A DNA stretch of 64,000 nt from Limnomonas spitsbergensis (GCA_037349105.1 JAYJMM010000041.1:9112501-9176500), one strand, 5' to 3'; positions 34,763-46,383 are shown, numbered from the stretch's first letter. The notes: a model not told the origin generated them from the letters alone. Made by a program: numbers and translations.

Positions 34763-36385
34763 CTACTGCTGCTGCTGCCAGCTGGCAGTGCTGGAATTCA
34801 TGCCCCCATTCATATACTGCTGTTGCTGCTGCTGCATGGGCACGCTCTGCATGTAGGGCTGTTGCTGCTGCGTGGGCATGCTTTGCACATACGGTTGCTG
34901 CTGATGCTGCATGGGTGCAGCCTGTTGATATGGCTGCTGTGGCTGCGCAGCTTGTTGGTAAAACACACTGGCCATGGAGGACGTAAAATCTCCAAAGTCG
35001 CTGTCGGCGGTGCTGCCCCTGCTTTCCGGAGGCGGCTGGTCAAACAGCCGCAGAATATCTTCCGCGCTTTTTGCCGGGCCGTGTCGCGCTGCAGGTGCGC
35101 TGCTCTGATGCACCAGTGGCTGCTGCTGATGCAGGTAGTGGTGAGCTGATTGCGGACCCATCGGTGGCGGCTGGCTGCCGGGACCTGATTGTACCCCTGA
35201 CGCAGCAATCTTCCCATCCATGCCCAAGGTGCTCAGACTCGTCAGCAGGTCGGTTGGGAAGGACGTGGCAAACGGATCGGTTAGGTCTCTTGCGGTGGCA
35301 GGAGCGGGCTGCATGGGCTGGTTCAACGATGGGTAAGAGCGCGCATGCACGACGTGGTCGTGAGGCAGCCGAGGCTGTTGGCTGGGAGCTGCCTGGTGCG
35401 TGGCCAGGGGTGAGGGGGAGGCACCTGCAGACCCGGTGAAGTCCGTCCACTCCTCAGTAGAGTTGACGGTGGCGGGCGGTGCGGGCATGGCATTTGGCCC
35501 AGCCGCCAAACCGTCAAAGAGGTCGTAACCTGGTCCGGCCAGCGGCGCGGGCCCGGGGTGCATGAGCGCGGCGGGCTTTGCCACAGCTGTTGTTGCGGGC
35601 AGCATGGCAGGGACAGCGACCTGGTCAAATGCCCCCAGGAAGTCCCCCATGCCGTCATTTGCGGCAGCAGGTGCTGCTCGCCCTGTGGCTGGGCCAACCC
35701 GCTGTTGCGGGGCCACTACGGCTACCGGTACTGCTGCTGCTGCTGCTGGGGGCGGTGCCTGGCAGTGCGGGTGCGTGTGGAAGTTCTCGATGGTGGGAGG
35801 CTCCACACCCGGGGCCGCCCAACGTCGGTGCTCGTACTTTTCCCGAATGAAGTTCACGAGCTCGGGGTTGGGATTGCCACTGGGGGGGCGGCGAAAGTCC
35901 TTGGGCAACCGCGCCTCCCAGTACTTGTTCGTCTTAAAGTTTCCGAGCGCTTTGCATAGCTCGACTTGCTTCGGTAGCCATGTGTCAAGGTTGCAGGAGC
36001 GGACCTACATGCAAATAGCTCAAGATCTTGTCACTCTCGGTGGGTGGGGCATTTGCATGCCTGTGCGGCATATAAACGATTAAACCTTGCTTACCTGACT
36101 TATGTGCACGCCGAGAGATCTGTGAACGCCAGAGCACGACAGGCAAATGAAGCATCCAAGGTTTGCTGATGCCCTGTGGTGGGGTAAATGAAAACTGTAT
36201 CACTTCTTGTTCCCCATAATTTTGAGATGTCTATATGCAATTGCGTTAGAAGATACGGACCATGTTGGATTCCGAAGTCCGCAGTCAGCGCATGACCGAT
36301 TGCAATGCTCCCGAAGGATTCCGGCTAACGTTTTTTTGTTACGCTCATTCTGCTCCTCACTGACGGTCTTCTTACTGTTGAACAT
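34763..36385 (-). CDS. ArfGAP-domain protein (AGD5/SMAP-like)
   Basis: Three exons (36261-36385, 36095-36173, 34763-36004), with introns of 87 and 90 bases, encode about 481 residues. It activates GTP hydrolysis on Arf GTPases in vesicle traffic. The zinc finger is C-x2-C-x16-C-x2-C (CADC...CLSC). The catalytic Arg is in [12 protein letters not shown], followed by [19 protein letters not shown] and the domain end [16 protein letters not shown]. The tail (residues about 140-481) is low complexity. It has clathrin/adaptor-type motifs (DLFDGL, DPFATSF, LFDQPPP, DFGDF) and ends in polyQ/Met repeats with QPYMQS-like units. The start ATG at 36385 gives the usual short leader before [13 protein letters not shown]. 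This is a plant-type AGD5-like arrangement, with no other folded domain. Confidence 0.92.
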
Positions 36386-37025
36386 GGCCTCAGGTTGTTG
36401 ACCTGATTTGCTAAAGTCCGCGCTGCCCCTGCCAGCTCATTGCCATGACTTTTGCGTGGAACTGAAGTTTTACAATGGTGACGGCATTCTAGTGATTTGC
36501 AAGGAACACAACAATAGAAAGCATAGGCCTAGGTAATGTAGTCGTGCTGTGGAGCTGCTGTACCCTGCACACCTGATCAGACTTCAAGCTTCCAAGATTT
36601 TAAAGCGCTTCTACATGTTACAGCCTAGAGATATTTCAAGGATTCCCAGGCTGATTCCAGTGGTTCAGGAACTCTTCACACCATTACCGTGGTAACCGAA
36701 GTAAAAGAACACGCGGTTACGCCTGATCGTACAAAACCGCCTTCATGGCAGAATAAAGAGCAGAAACGGCTGTGTGTCTGGTATCACTTAGTGTAAATCC
36801 TGCAGATTAACTCTGGTGTGTCAGAGCAGGCAAACTTGCGAGGCATGATTGACAGCACAAACAAGATTTTAATGTGTAGACAGTGGGACAATTTCACAGA
36901 AGTTTGAGCTGAAGCTGGAAAAACCTCAGCTGAAACACCCCGTTTGCCATCTCAATGCAGATTGCAGAGGTAACTGCCTGTGATTGGTACGCTTGTCAGC
37001 AGGAAACCCGTGATGCCATTGCACG

Positions 37026-37232
37026 TCAGCCCTCTGACGAGCCCTGACCAGCATCAGTGGGCAAATATGCTGTTGTACCTGCAACATTGGCTGCAGCGGC
37101 TGCAACATCGGCCACCGCATTGCCACCGTAGCTCGGCGGTATTGCGTCGTCGGTGAGGCACTGCACGCCCTGAATGTTGTTATCAGTAATACCAAAGGGT
37201 CCATATGTAGAGAACGTCCGGTCGTCCGTCAT
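37026..37232 (-). CDS. hypothetical 68-residue protein
   Basis: A short uninterrupted frame begins MTDDRTFSTYGPFGITDNNI and continues with an Ala-rich middle (AVADVAAAAANVAGTTA), ending QGSSEG-stop. It is acidic, with no cysteine pair or membrane span. A protein-like N-terminus and a plausible ATG are the only support. It could be chance. Confidence 0.3.
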   Translation of the reverse strand: MTDDRTFSTYGPFGITDNNIQGVQCLTDDAIPPSYGGNAVADVAAAAANVAGTTAYLPTDAGQGSSEG

Positions 37233-37399
37233 AGTTTATAAAGATAGTTTCAGCATGCCTCCTTTAACGGCTGAGCCGATTTTGCCCCCTTCCCTCAGAT
37301 ATCAGGCGCTCCTGTCGGCTGCCCAATCACCGTCTGCGCTTTTGCTGCCTGGGCTGCACCTGCTGCATCCTGCTCGCTGCGTCCATTGCAATGCATCCT

Positions 37400-37500
37400 C
37401 TAGTTTCGGCTTTAGTCCGGATGTTGCGCTTTAGGTTTAAGGGTTTAGACCGGATGTTGCGCTTTGGGGTTTAGGGTGTGGTCCGGATGTTGCGCTTGCC
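37400..37500. repeat. 34-bp repeat with telomere-like motif (x3)
   Basis: Three units of CCGGATGTTGCGCTTT, spaced by GGGTTTAGGG-like bases. Confidence 0.7.
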
Positions 37501-38554
37501 CTCGACTCTTGCCTTCTTGTCCCCTTATCATGAGCAGCTGTAAGAGGGATGGATGTCAACCATGTGATATCCTTATATCTCCAGAATTCCTTTGGTATAG
37601 TGGTACAAAACCCACGTGCTTGTTGTTACCATTTAGTCATTTACGTTCCACCAAGGACTTCAAGTAGCTGGCCCATGCTCTGGAGGCGCAGTGCACTCTT
37701 GAGTTCATGCCAGATGACGTTGTCGAAGCATGCGCCAGCAGCATACTGGCCTGGCCTGGCACATGCCTGCCATCCATGGTCCCGACCAGTGCTTATTTTG
37801 GCTACAAGGGCATCTTCAGCGAATCCCCTTGGTCGCAAATGTTTGAATGGAACGAAACCTGCACCAAACTGCGTCAGCCCAAGCAGCATGGCAGGCCAAG
37901 CATAAGGTCTTGGGGTGGAGGCTGAAATGTACCTGAACTGTAGCTGAACACCCCCAACATGCCCACACCAAGCTGCACGACTTCCTCATTGAGCCAATTG
38001 TTTGTGTGCCCCTCCATCTCCACCTCCACCTCCATTTCCATCTTCCTGCTGTAGCGCTCAGCTATGTGGTTAAGGCATAATATGTTGCTGTTACAAAGTT
38101 TACGCAACTACCCACAGCCTTTTGCGAAAGGGCCCGGCAGAGCAAACCAGAATAATATGTGTGATCCTGTGTGAAGAGCCCGCCCACCTCTATACTGTCC
38201 GTGTTTCCTCAACATGTCCTCGGGATATATCACTATATCTATACACATCCAGTCAGTGCACAGCCTAGGACATTGACGTCCTGGACGTTACAGCTCCCTG
38301 GGTACAAAGCTTGCCAGCTTGACGGCAGCTATGACCTCATGCTACCATTGAAGAGGAGCTGCCTTCGCTCGCACATGTGCGTTCACCTGCATGCTAGCCA
38401 GCTGTAACCTTGGCAGCAACAACTGCTTGAACAGAACCTTGATGGGCCGGACACAGCATGCCTGGCCGGACACAGCATGCCTGGTTGCTTGCCCAGGGGG
38501 GTCACTGGTTTTCGCTTTCTGTCCTAGTGTATCAAGTGCATGTACCGGTTTCCG

Positions 38555-38605
38555 GGCACATGTCCCATGCATCAAGTGTGATGCTCTGTTGGACTGTAAA
38601 AACTT
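38555..38605. repeat. dispersed repeat B, copy 1
   Basis: GGGCACATGTCCCATGCATC and the next 25 bases (GTGATGCTCTGTTGGACTGT) recur almost exactly at 58415-58460. The family and function are unknown. Confidence 0.6.
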
Positions 38606-38619
38606 CACGAAAACTTCAC

Positions 38620-39860
38620 AGCATGGCCTTTCAGACCCCATAGCGCAAGCCTTTATGTTCTCCAGAGGACAGGGCACCCTCTGGCCATGCTCACCGACGG
38701 CCTTGGCCAAGAGCCCTGGAGGCCAGGAGCTATTTAGCTATTAGGTAGTTCTACGCAGCCCCATTCTTGCGGTAAATAGCTGCATCTAAGAATGGGTGAA
38801 CCAGCAAGTATAGCTCAAGACACTCTTCTTTGAACTCCTACTCTACCTGCAAGTTCCCTAAATGGGCCTCTACCATGCCACTGCTCTAATAAATGCCTTA
38901 AATCCACGGCTACCTCGAGCCAGTAGATACTCTGATAATCTGGGGAGGAAATGGTCCAGTGGTAAAAAGCGGATGGCATGCATACCCAGATCAATCTGCC
39001 ACACGATCTTCCCTCTCCCCCCGCCTAGAACGCCGGGTTCCATGTTTCTGCCCCCTCACATAGTGTCACGACGTATGACTGCACCGTGCGTTTGACTGCG
39101 CCAACTGCTTTTTCGGTTGGAAGTTATGTGTGAACCTGAACAAGTGTGGGTGCCGTCTTAGAGGATCCCGATCTGGGTCCTTTACTTTTTCTTTCTTACT
39201 TTGATCTCACGGCCTACAATAGACTCTTAACGTTTCTAGCTATTGTTCCTGATTATCAATCTGCAAGTTAATCGTCAATCCAAGTCTTACTAAGGGGAAA
39301 CTGGCAGAGCAACTAGGCCAACAACGACTCTATAAGCATCAACAAGTCTCCTGATACGAAGCTGGCAGAGCACCTAGGCCAACAGTCGACCATCTGCAGC
39401 AATTAGCGTTATTCCTGCCTCTTAACAAGGCATATCTCCAGTCCACAACTGGATATTACCACCAACCCACCATCACACCTCCAATCTACAGCCTTTCCTT
39501 TGGCTCCAAGTCGACCATCTGATTCATCAGAGATATCTTCACTCATCAGAAGTCGCCAAGCAAGCGACTCATCACCACAGATCAACGGCCACCATCGCCC
39601 AAGATCGTCCCAAGAAACCCATAAGTACCTCAAGTGTCGAGGCTTTACGAGATCTTGTCAACAGTATCGAAGAAGTCCAGGTGAAGTAGCAAGAGCTATC
39701 ACCTGTTATGGAGCTGATTTCACTGAGTTACAGCAGTGGATCGAGAAGCTCTTACTATAAGCTCTGTAAGAGTTTATTAGTACTTGTTTAAGAAAGAAAA
39801 AGTCCGACTAGTGTCACCTCTAGTCGACTGTAGCGGAAATCGGTCGTCCTAAAGCCGATA
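38620..39860. other. 5' flank of the gag element, no gene
   Basis: This DNA is AT-richer than its surroundings. Direct repeats GCTGGCAGAGCA-CTAGGCCAACA occur at 39302-39325 and 39361-39384. It may contain the LTR or leader of the element starting at 39872, but I could not find a matching second LTR. Confidence 0.35.
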
Positions 39861-39871
39861 AAAAGGTGAAG

Positions 39872-42800
39872 ATGAGTGGATCAGGGGCTGTAGAAGTGCC
39901 CAAAGTCGCTCAGGAGATAGCAACGGATAGTGTTTCTCAGAACACGAGGGGTGCTTTAGCGGCAAAAGGAGCTGCGAAGGTGCAGCCTAAGGGTGATGGA
40001 GAGACCTCGTCTCTCCCTGTACCGTTAATTGAGGTATTCATATCTAATTGGCAAAAGCTTTATAACAAGGCCGGAACTGATCAGGCATGCATGGACTCCG
40101 TGAGGATCAAGCAGGAAGCAGTGGACTTGGCAGAGATGGGGTTGAAAAACCTACCTCTTAACTGTAGCAAGGAAGATTACAACGAACTCAATGACAAGAA
40201 GGATCTCTTGATAGACGAGAGGAATGCAGCGTTAAAGGCTGCATTGGCAGTGTCACCTAAAAAGGTGACAAGGGCTGTCACTGACGATGAGACTTCAGAG
40301 AAACTAAACATGTTGTTGCCCAACCCTGTGTACGAGTACCTGAGAAGGGAAAGTATGAGGTGTGCAAATACTGGAACTCCGTCAAAGATGACGGCTGCTA
40401 CACGCCTGGCAGTACCAGTGTTTGACACTGCTAGTGATGGTGGTTCACAGGCTGGCTCTGTCGAGTCAGTAACAGCATCCACGTGTGCTCCCGAGGTCAC
40501 TGTTCCAATGCAGTCTGCAGCGCCTTTTGCAGTGCATGAGCCCATGGCGCAGAGTGCACCAGTGCATGTGCCTGTTGCGGACATCCCAGTATCCGTGCCC
40601 GTCGCTGCTGCCGCTTCTGTCCCTTCCTCCAATGCTGCGCCAATTCAGGGTGCATCTGTGAGAAGAGAAGGTCATGGTGTGGAATCTGGATCATCACGTC
40701 CGCCACCGCCACCACCACCGCCGCCGCCGACGCAAGTTCCTGCGAGGTTGGCTGGACAGACGCATAACGTACCAGTCTACCCACAGTCTGGACGATATGA
40801 AGATTCTGTGCCGCGGATGCAAGGTTTGGCGTCCGTGTCGGAAGAGCCTGAAGGTGAAGGATCTGGGGGAAGTATCGGGGATGATGTCACCGCTGGAGAA
40901 CCTCAAGAACAAGGTAACCGTTTCACGGGACCTGCTGGATCACAGTCGTTTCATACGGCTGCGGGCACCGAGCATTCCAATTGGAATACTCTTGTCACTC
41001 AGGGTCTAGGTGGTTCTGGTCTGGATAGCTCCAGGGTTAGGGCAGCCCGTGATAGGGCGGCGCTTGGCCAGAGACTGCTACTGGAATATGATCGCCGACA
41101 GCAAGGTGAGGATGCAGCTAGAGCGGCTGCAATGACCAGTGAGCCCCTGCGGGCAGGCACCAGAGGTACGTCAACTGCACCGTCCCAGGAACGCAGCTAT
41201 CAAGAGCCTTCTCAAGAGGACCAGAGTAGGTTCAGGCCTGCTGAGCATGTACCTAGAGAGCAACCATGGAATGGGTTTCCACCTGTGAGAGATTCTAGTC
41301 AGAATCAAAGAGAGCACCGGTTCTCTGGCCAAGGTCAGGGCACCAATCAGGGTCAAGGGCATGATCAATATCAAGGTCAGTCGCAAGGGCAGGGCACGAA
41401 TCAGAACCTGCGGTATGGACATCAAGACCGAGGTGAGTTCCACGGAGGTGGGACAGGAACTGGCTATAGTCAGGGGCCAGCAGGAGGTAACCAACCACCT
41501 AATGGTGGACCACCTTCGGGTGGGGGTCAGCCTCCCGGTCACAGATGGGTGTCAAGACATGGTGTGTTGCACGGGTCAGTAGACCCTGCCAGGAGCCAAG
41601 TTCCTGCAGGAGATGATCCTGGTGGACGCCCTGGTTCAGAGAGTGCCGCACCAGGACCAGTAAATTGGTTGACTGATGTCAAGCTAGATGGGAAGACTGT
41701 GATTGACTCGTCCAAGGTTGTTGAGTTCTCAGCGACTGAGAGCATTATCTCTCACAGGATATGGGACCGATCACTCAGGTTGTTCTGGGGGAATAACGTG
41801 CACATGCTGCACGATGCTGTGTCTGCCCAGGTGAGCATCATCATGAGCACTATTCTGCCAGCAGGGGTTGCTTTTCTCAAGAAGCACTTCGCAGAGCTAG
41901 AGTTTTTGTGTCCCAGTGCAATGCCGCCCTTGGTGAGAGCCATTGAGGGCAGGGACGGCAGTACCAGGAATGATTTCCTGCAGGATGGCACTCAGACCAT
42001 CATGGGGAACATGAGGAGGAATAAGATGATCATGATGGGGGTCGAGGAGGCTGGGGTACGAGAGTACGAGCCTTATCCATTACAGGATGAGCCCTACAGC
42101 TTTATTGAAGCCCTGTTGATGGTAGCCAAGCGCTACCTCAACGTTGCAACATCAGCTGAATTGGCCATTTGGACCCAGGGCTGCATCATGGGTAAGCAGA
42201 ATCAGCTTGACAGGACGGTACTTGTCAGCGAGAACCCCAGGCAGTTTGGGATTAGGTGTCTGTCAGTTTACTCAGCGTTTCAGGGGTCTAACAAGATCGC
42301 TTACAATGGGACGATTGAGAGGACATCTATCATTGATGTGATCATGCGTGGTGTACCAGTGTACCTCCAGGAGGTGTATGAGAGAGAGCTTCAGGGCTTG
42401 GGTGTTGAAGATGACAACTTCAGAGTCCAGGCAAGTGTGATCATTGAGGCCATGCAGAATGCCTATGAGTACCGTGTGAGGACACAGGTCAGGAAGGGTA
42501 TCAGGTATGAGGACCTGACTGCAGAGGGAAGCAAGGATGCTGGAAGAAGAAACCAGAATTCTGGTCAGCATGCTACACCTCGGAGTCATGCCACTGAGGT
42601 GAAATCTAGTGCAGGAGGTTACCCTAGCACAATGCACCCGCATCGCGGCCCGAGCGCCGGGTCATCCAGGCCTTTCCAGGCTGGAAGAGGAGGAGGTGGG
42701 TACAGCAATGTGCAGAGACCGACAGGATCGGGTTACCCTTCCAACAGACCGATGGCTGTTAAAAACTGTCAGATCTGCCACGGTGATCACTACCTGGATA

Positions 42801-43279
42801 AGTGTGACCAGTTGCCTGCGTTCCTCGCGTCGGCAGCCAGAGGTAGGGCCATGGAGGCTTTGGAGAAGAGTCAGAAGACTGCTGCGGACGGCGCTCCTAT
42901 GCCAACTGCTGCAGTGGCAAGGGCGCAAGTGGATCCAGGTGAACTGCAGAGGGCTGTGCCATATGTGTCCTTAGGGCCTGATTACAAGCCGGAGGCTGAG
43001 GTAAAGTTCAATCTGGACAACCACTATGCCGCGCGTGCGGTGGAGGAGGATCAGAGTGGTGTTAGGTTCTATCAACGAGACAATGGTGAGGACTATGAGC
43101 ACATACATGATGCTGCCTACAGAAGCCCATGGCTTCATGCGCATGCAACAGAGTACCGAGGTGAGGAAGTGCACAGTGCGCAGCTTGCGCAATACAACGA
43201 TGGTTGGGATGAGCCGGGTGACCCTGATCAATGCCCGGGGGTCGAAGCTCAGGGATGCTTTGGCTCCAATTACAACTGA
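39872..43279 (+). CDS. gag-like polyprotein, 1135 aa
   Basis: Large intact frame. It has a Ser/Ala/Pro-rich N-terminal part with a ten-Pro run (near residues 275-285) and a Gln/Gly-rich middle (GQGQGTNQGQGHDQYQGQSQ) with Arg. A folded region of about 350 residues (about 600-900) contains IWDRSLRLFWGNNVHMLHDA and SAELAIWTQGCIMG. A zinc knuckle variant C-x2-C-x3-H-x4-C (CQICHGDHYLDKC) lies near residue 966. This is the layout of a retrotransposon capsid/nucleocapsid protein. The start is ATG 39872, not the GTG before it. The next frame carries a protease-like domain. No reverse transcriptase, integrase or tyrosine recombinase was found downstream. Confidence 0.6.
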   Translation: MSGSGAVEVPKVAQEIATDSVSQNTRGALAAKGAAKVQPKGDGETSSLPVPLIEVFISNWQKLYNKAGTDQACMDSVRIKQEAVDLAEMGLKNLPLNCSKEDYNELNDKKDLLIDERNAALKAALAVSPKKVTRAVTDDETSEKLNMLLPNPVYEYLRRESMRCANTGTPSKMTAATRLAVPVFDTASDGGSQAGSVESVTASTCAPEVTVPMQSAAPFAVHEPMAQSAPVHVPVADIPVSVPVAAAASVPSSNAAPIQGASVRREGHGVESGSSRPPPPPPPPPPTQVPARLAGQTHNVPVYPQSGRYEDSVPRMQGLASVSEEPEGEGSGGSIGDDVTAGEPQEQGNRFTGPAGSQSFHTAAGTEHSNWNTLVTQGLGGSGLDSSRVRAARDRAALGQRLLLEYDRRQQGEDAARAAAMTSEPLRAGTRGTSTAPSQERSYQEPSQEDQSRFRPAEHVPREQPWNGFPPVRDSSQNQREHRFSGQGQGTNQGQGHDQYQGQSQGQGTNQNLRYGHQDRGEFHGGGTGTGYSQGPAGGNQPPNGGPPSGGGQPPGHRWVSRHGVLHGSVDPARSQVPAGDDPGGRPGSESAAPGPVNWLTDVKLDGKTVIDSSKVVEFSATESIISHRIWDRSLRLFWGNNVHMLHDAVSAQVSIIMSTILPAGVAFLKKHFAELEFLCPSAMPPLVRAIEGRDGSTRNDFLQDGTQTIMGNMRRNKMIMMGVEEAGVREYEPYPLQDEPYSFIEALLMVAKRYLNVATSAELAIWTQGCIMGKQNQLDRTVLVSENPRQFGIRCLSVYSAFQGSNKIAYNGTIERTSIIDVIMRGVPVYLQEVYERELQGLGVEDDNFRVQASVIIEAMQNAYEYRVRTQVRKGIRYEDLTAEGSKDAGRRNQNSGQHATPRSHATEVKSSAGGYPSTMHPHRGPSAGSSRPFQAGRGGGGYSNVQRPTGSGYPSNRPMAVKNCQICHGDHYLDKCDQLPAFLASAARGRAMEALEKSQKTAADGAPMPTAAVARAQVDPGELQRAVPYVSLGPDYKPEAEVKFNLDNHYAARAVEEDQSGVRFYQRDNGEDYEHIHDAAYRSPWLHAHATEYRGEEVHSAQLAQYNDGWDEPGDPDQCPGVEAQGCFGSNYN

Positions 43280-43312
43280 CATGGAGTACCTGGCACCCAT
43301 CACCTGACAGCA

Positions 43313-44287
43313 ATGGCTGCAGTATTAGGGAGTTTTCGAGATGACTTTGCTAAAAAGGGGTCTAAAATTTTTCCAGACGGGTTCCAGGGGAAATCCAGAG
43401 TCCCTGCCCCGGTTTCCAAATTAGATACAATTGTCGGGTTTTCGGCAGCTGAGGCTGACGCGGGCAGATCCCGCACAGTTTCTGGGGATCCATTTGTGGA
43501 CAGGGGGGCAGCTTCTGCTTCACTTTTTCAGACTGAGGTGCCGACCACGTTGCTTACGCACGGTCCAGGTTCTCGATGGTCTGAGGTTAGGGTTCCGGCG
43601 AACGGACGGCAGTCTGTGATTGAACCTACTATGTTATCTTCTGACGCTTCTCTAACAGACACTAGCCAACGCTTACTATTTGATAGATCTGCTTCTATAC
43701 GCTTGCATACTGCTGCAGAGCCTGAGCCCGAGTCTTTCCTGGTGAGCACGTTGCCTGAACCTGACCCTCTGCGAATGAGCGCACTCATTGCTAACGCATC
43801 GGACATTGGTGCATATTTTCGTTCGCTCACATGATCATTGTTTTACTTTGCGAACCCTGAAGAGGAGCCAGGTGAGCAAGTGGGCTTAATCTATGATGGC
43901 GGCCGGAAACAATTGCCTGATAGGGCCATGTTAGATTTCAAGTCGAATTGTCATTTAATCACCGACAGAGAGGCGCACCGCCTGGGCATACCTGTTCTTC
44001 CATACCCCATGAAGCTCGCCACTAGTGGTGGTGTTGACACGATCAGGGGCATTACGCCTATTATCACGATTTCTTATGGGTCTGGGTCGGCAGAGCTTAC
44101 CAGTGAGCACTGTTTTCTGGTCATTGCCTGGGCTCCGTCGCATTCGTTCACTGCACTGTTCGGGAACCCTGATAGCATACATTTCAGAGCGATCCATGAT
44201 GTTGCCAGGGGTATCCTCACGTTCAGACCAAACTGGTCTTCAGATGTTCTTGAGCTGCCAGTATCGACTGTGAGATCTGATAATTAG
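43313..44287 (+). pseudogene. retropepsin-like ORF, left-arm copy with in-frame TGA
   Basis: One frame is split by TGA at 43832. The upstream part starts MAAVLGSFRDDFAKKGSKIF. The downstream part has the retropepsin-like AMLDFKSNCHLITDREAHRL and later YGSGSAELTSEHCFLV. In the inverted copy at 49-50 kb the TGA is GGA and the motif is LDFGSN, closer to the catalytic D-[ST/x]-G-S box. The left copy therefore has a nonsense change and a Gly-to-Lys change in the active-site loop. The ORF follows the gag ORF after 33 bases. A regulated read-through stop is a less likely alternative. Confidence 0.5.
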
Positions 44288-44434
44288 ACTCATACAGCAC
44301 CTTTCAACTCTGCACGATTGCATCGTGTAGAGTTGGGGGGGGAAGTGTGCTGCTGACTGTGATGACACAGTATTTCACATCACTCAACCTGCTCTGCTTC
44401 CCTCCTCCTCATTGCTGCAGATCTACTCCTACAA

Positions 44435-44480
44435 GTGAGTACCAGTCTTCATACTGCACTACCCCCTGATTACGGTGTAG
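44435..44480 (+). other. 46-base intron-like cassette before ORF 44556
   Basis: The block starts GTGAGTAC and ends TACGGTGTAG. It is preceded by GCAG and 14 bases. The block at 45395-45450 has the same ends and context. See the matching entry. Confidence 0.35.
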
Positions 44481-44555
44481 TGGACTCTGTTAGTATCAGT
44501 AGTTAGTAATTGCTTGTATAATGCTGAGCACCTTGGTGCCTGTCATATTGCGCAG

Positions 44556-45329
44556 ATGGCTATTCCGCCGCCGCGAGATAGGCCTATGATTAGAACCTGG
44601 CTCGGGGAGCAACACCCACTAGCAGCTCCAAGGGAATATGTAACCAGTCTTCACTGTTGGTTAGATGGACGTCATAGCAATTGGCCAAGGCTGCAAAATT
44701 ATGGATCTATACATCAATTCAATCAGATGGAGAGATTGCCACCTCGCTCATGGTTTGACTCTGTCCATCCCGATGACAGAGCATATCACCTACAGCTGTA
44801 TGCTGAGCGAGCTCCTGTAGCAGCGAATGTCGTTGTAGACGAAATGTACCACATTTCAGGAGCGTTGGACCTGCTGAATACCATAGCCAGCTCTGAGGAG
44901 CTGGTGTGCGCAATAGGATCTGGGATCTACGATCTTGAAGGTTTTGTAGCAGGAGGTCAGCTCTGGGAAAAATTCTCCGATCACTTGGGAGTCCTGCTGT
45001 GTGGTCCAGGCCACCCTGATGCGCTGCACTTAGTTGAACAGCGTTGGATCATCAGGGGAAGGCAGCTCCTCAGGGATAAAGGGCAAGTCCTTAGACAGTT
45101 TTGGCTTCTGTATCAGCGTCAGCGACAGAGGCTGCTGCAGTGGACAAGATCCATGAGAAGTTACTCAGGACCAGGGTTCCCTCTAGGGGCAACTGGAGCC
45201 ATGAGATGGATATGTGAAACCCTCGACGCCTTCAGAATCGGTGATGAGGACCAATGGCCAGGAGCGCCGGTCCCTCTCATTCCTGGAGACATCGTCTTTG
45301 GCCCTGAGCCTGCACCTGCTGCCTTCTAG
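44556..45329 (+). CDS. element ORF, 257 aa, unrecognised (left arm)
   Basis: Starts MAIPPPRDRPMIRTWLGEQH, at an ATG directly after a GCGCAG acceptor-like sequence. It contains WFDSVHPDDRAYHLQLYAER and an Arg/Gln-rich helix (RQFWLLYQRQRQRLLQW), and ends GPEPAPAAF. It is mixed alpha in character, with no catalytic motif I know. An identical inverted copy lies at 48197-48970. The longer frame to 44514 needs a TTG start. Confidence 0.55.
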   Translation: MAIPPPRDRPMIRTWLGEQHPLAAPREYVTSLHCWLDGRHSNWPRLQNYGSIHQFNQMERLPPRSWFDSVHPDDRAYHLQLYAERAPVAANVVVDEMYHISGALDLLNTIASSEELVCAIGSGIYDLEGFVAGGQLWEKFSDHLGVLLCGPGHPDALHLVEQRWIIRGRQLLRDKGQVLRQFWLLYQRQRQRLLQWTRSMRSYSGPGFPLGATGAMRWICETLDAFRIGDEDQWPGAPVPLIPGDIVFGPEPAPAAF

Positions 45330-45394
45330 GTAATTGCACTGATAAATTAACTTTTGTCTTTCAATTATTGCTTGCGCAGTTTCGAGTACTTGAA

Positions 45395-45450
45395 GTGAGT
45401 ACTTCTGCGATCAACTAGCAACGATCAACCACCGTCTGAATACGGTGTAG
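45395..45450 (+). other. 56-base intron-like cassette before ORF 45482
   Basis: Like the block at 44435-44480, it starts GTGAGTAC and ends ATACGGTGTAG. It is preceded by GCGCAG and a 15-base segment. The conserved ends suggest tiny spliced introns or a processing signal repeated between ORFs of the element. Confidence 0.35.
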
Positions 45451-45481
45451 TTACTTGCTTGACAGCAGCAGTTGTTTTGTC

Positions 45482-46219
45482 ATGAGAAGTCCTTCTCATG
45501 CCATAATCACTTCTGGTGTAAATCTAGCCTCTCGTAGATTTAGACATGCTTCACAATTGATGTCTGGAAGGGCTTACCGCCTGGAATATATTGGGAGTTC
45601 AGCTGTCGCTTGCATGTTCAGAATTCCTGGCATGGGTGACACTGAACTTAGTATTGAGGATGCTAGTGCACTGTACCCCTCTGCAGGGATAGCAGCAGAT
45701 AAACCTGTTAGCAAATCCTTAGCGCAGTACCGCTTTGATGTAATCAAAGAGGTCATTAGGTTGCAGGATGATAGACTGCTGACCAGTATCACACAGCTAA
45801 AACATGATAGGGATGAACTTGACCAGGATTCGGATGCGTCTGAAGACCTCACGGTCGACAGAATCTCTGAATTAAGGTTGACCTGCGAGAGTGCAAAATC
45901 AGACATAATCAGTCATCAGCTACTGTTTGATTGGTACAAATACATTGCTATGTCTGAATTTGAATACCCTTTGCCTAGAGCATTTGATATTGCTTGGGAA
46001 ACTGAGGCAAGCCTTAAATGGCAATATTGCCCAACAGTAAAACCCTTATCTGATGATGATGAAATTCTATTGAATAAATCTGACTTACATGTGTACAAAG
46101 ATAGACATGCTGATGTGCAACAACCTGATGGCACATTTGATGTTCCAGTAAAATTCATCGGATCTCCCTGGGTGTTTGGGGTTGGTCCATCAAGACCAAT
46201 CCCAACTCAATTGTCTTAA
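45482..46219 (+). CDS. element ORF, 245 aa, unrecognised (left arm)
   Basis: Starts MRSPSHAIITSGVNLASRRF. It has a probable coiled coil (VIRLQDDRLLTSITQLKHDR, then acidic DELDQDSDASED), and ends VGPSRPIPTQLS. No enzyme motif is seen. The right-arm copy (47307-48044) differs by a few residues, and both arms are open, which suggests the frame was under selection before or after duplication. Confidence 0.5.
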   Translation: MRSPSHAIITSGVNLASRRFRHASQLMSGRAYRLEYIGSSAVACMFRIPGMGDTELSIEDASALYPSAGIAADKPVSKSLAQYRFDVIKEVIRLQDDRLLTSITQLKHDRDELDQDSDASEDLTVDRISELRLTCESAKSDIISHQLLFDWYKYIAMSEFEYPLPRAFDIAWETEASLKWQYCPTVKPLSDDDEILLNKSDLHVYKDRHADVQQPDGTFDVPVKFIGSPWVFGVGPSRPIPTQLS

Positions 46220-46383
46220 CATTTTTTTTTAATGATGAGACCTTGTACAGCACTCATCTTACCTACACTAACAGGTCACTCCTTTCAGTAATGACTGTTA
46301 GTGGAGGGGGAAGGTTGTCATGAAGTGCTGTTCATTATCTCATGATGTGATGACTAATTCTTAATTACTTATCACACCTTCAG

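Noticed and set aside
43313..44287. Functional read-through stop between gag-like and protease parts
   Set aside because: The inverted copy has GGA at the same codon, so a point nonsense mutation is simpler.
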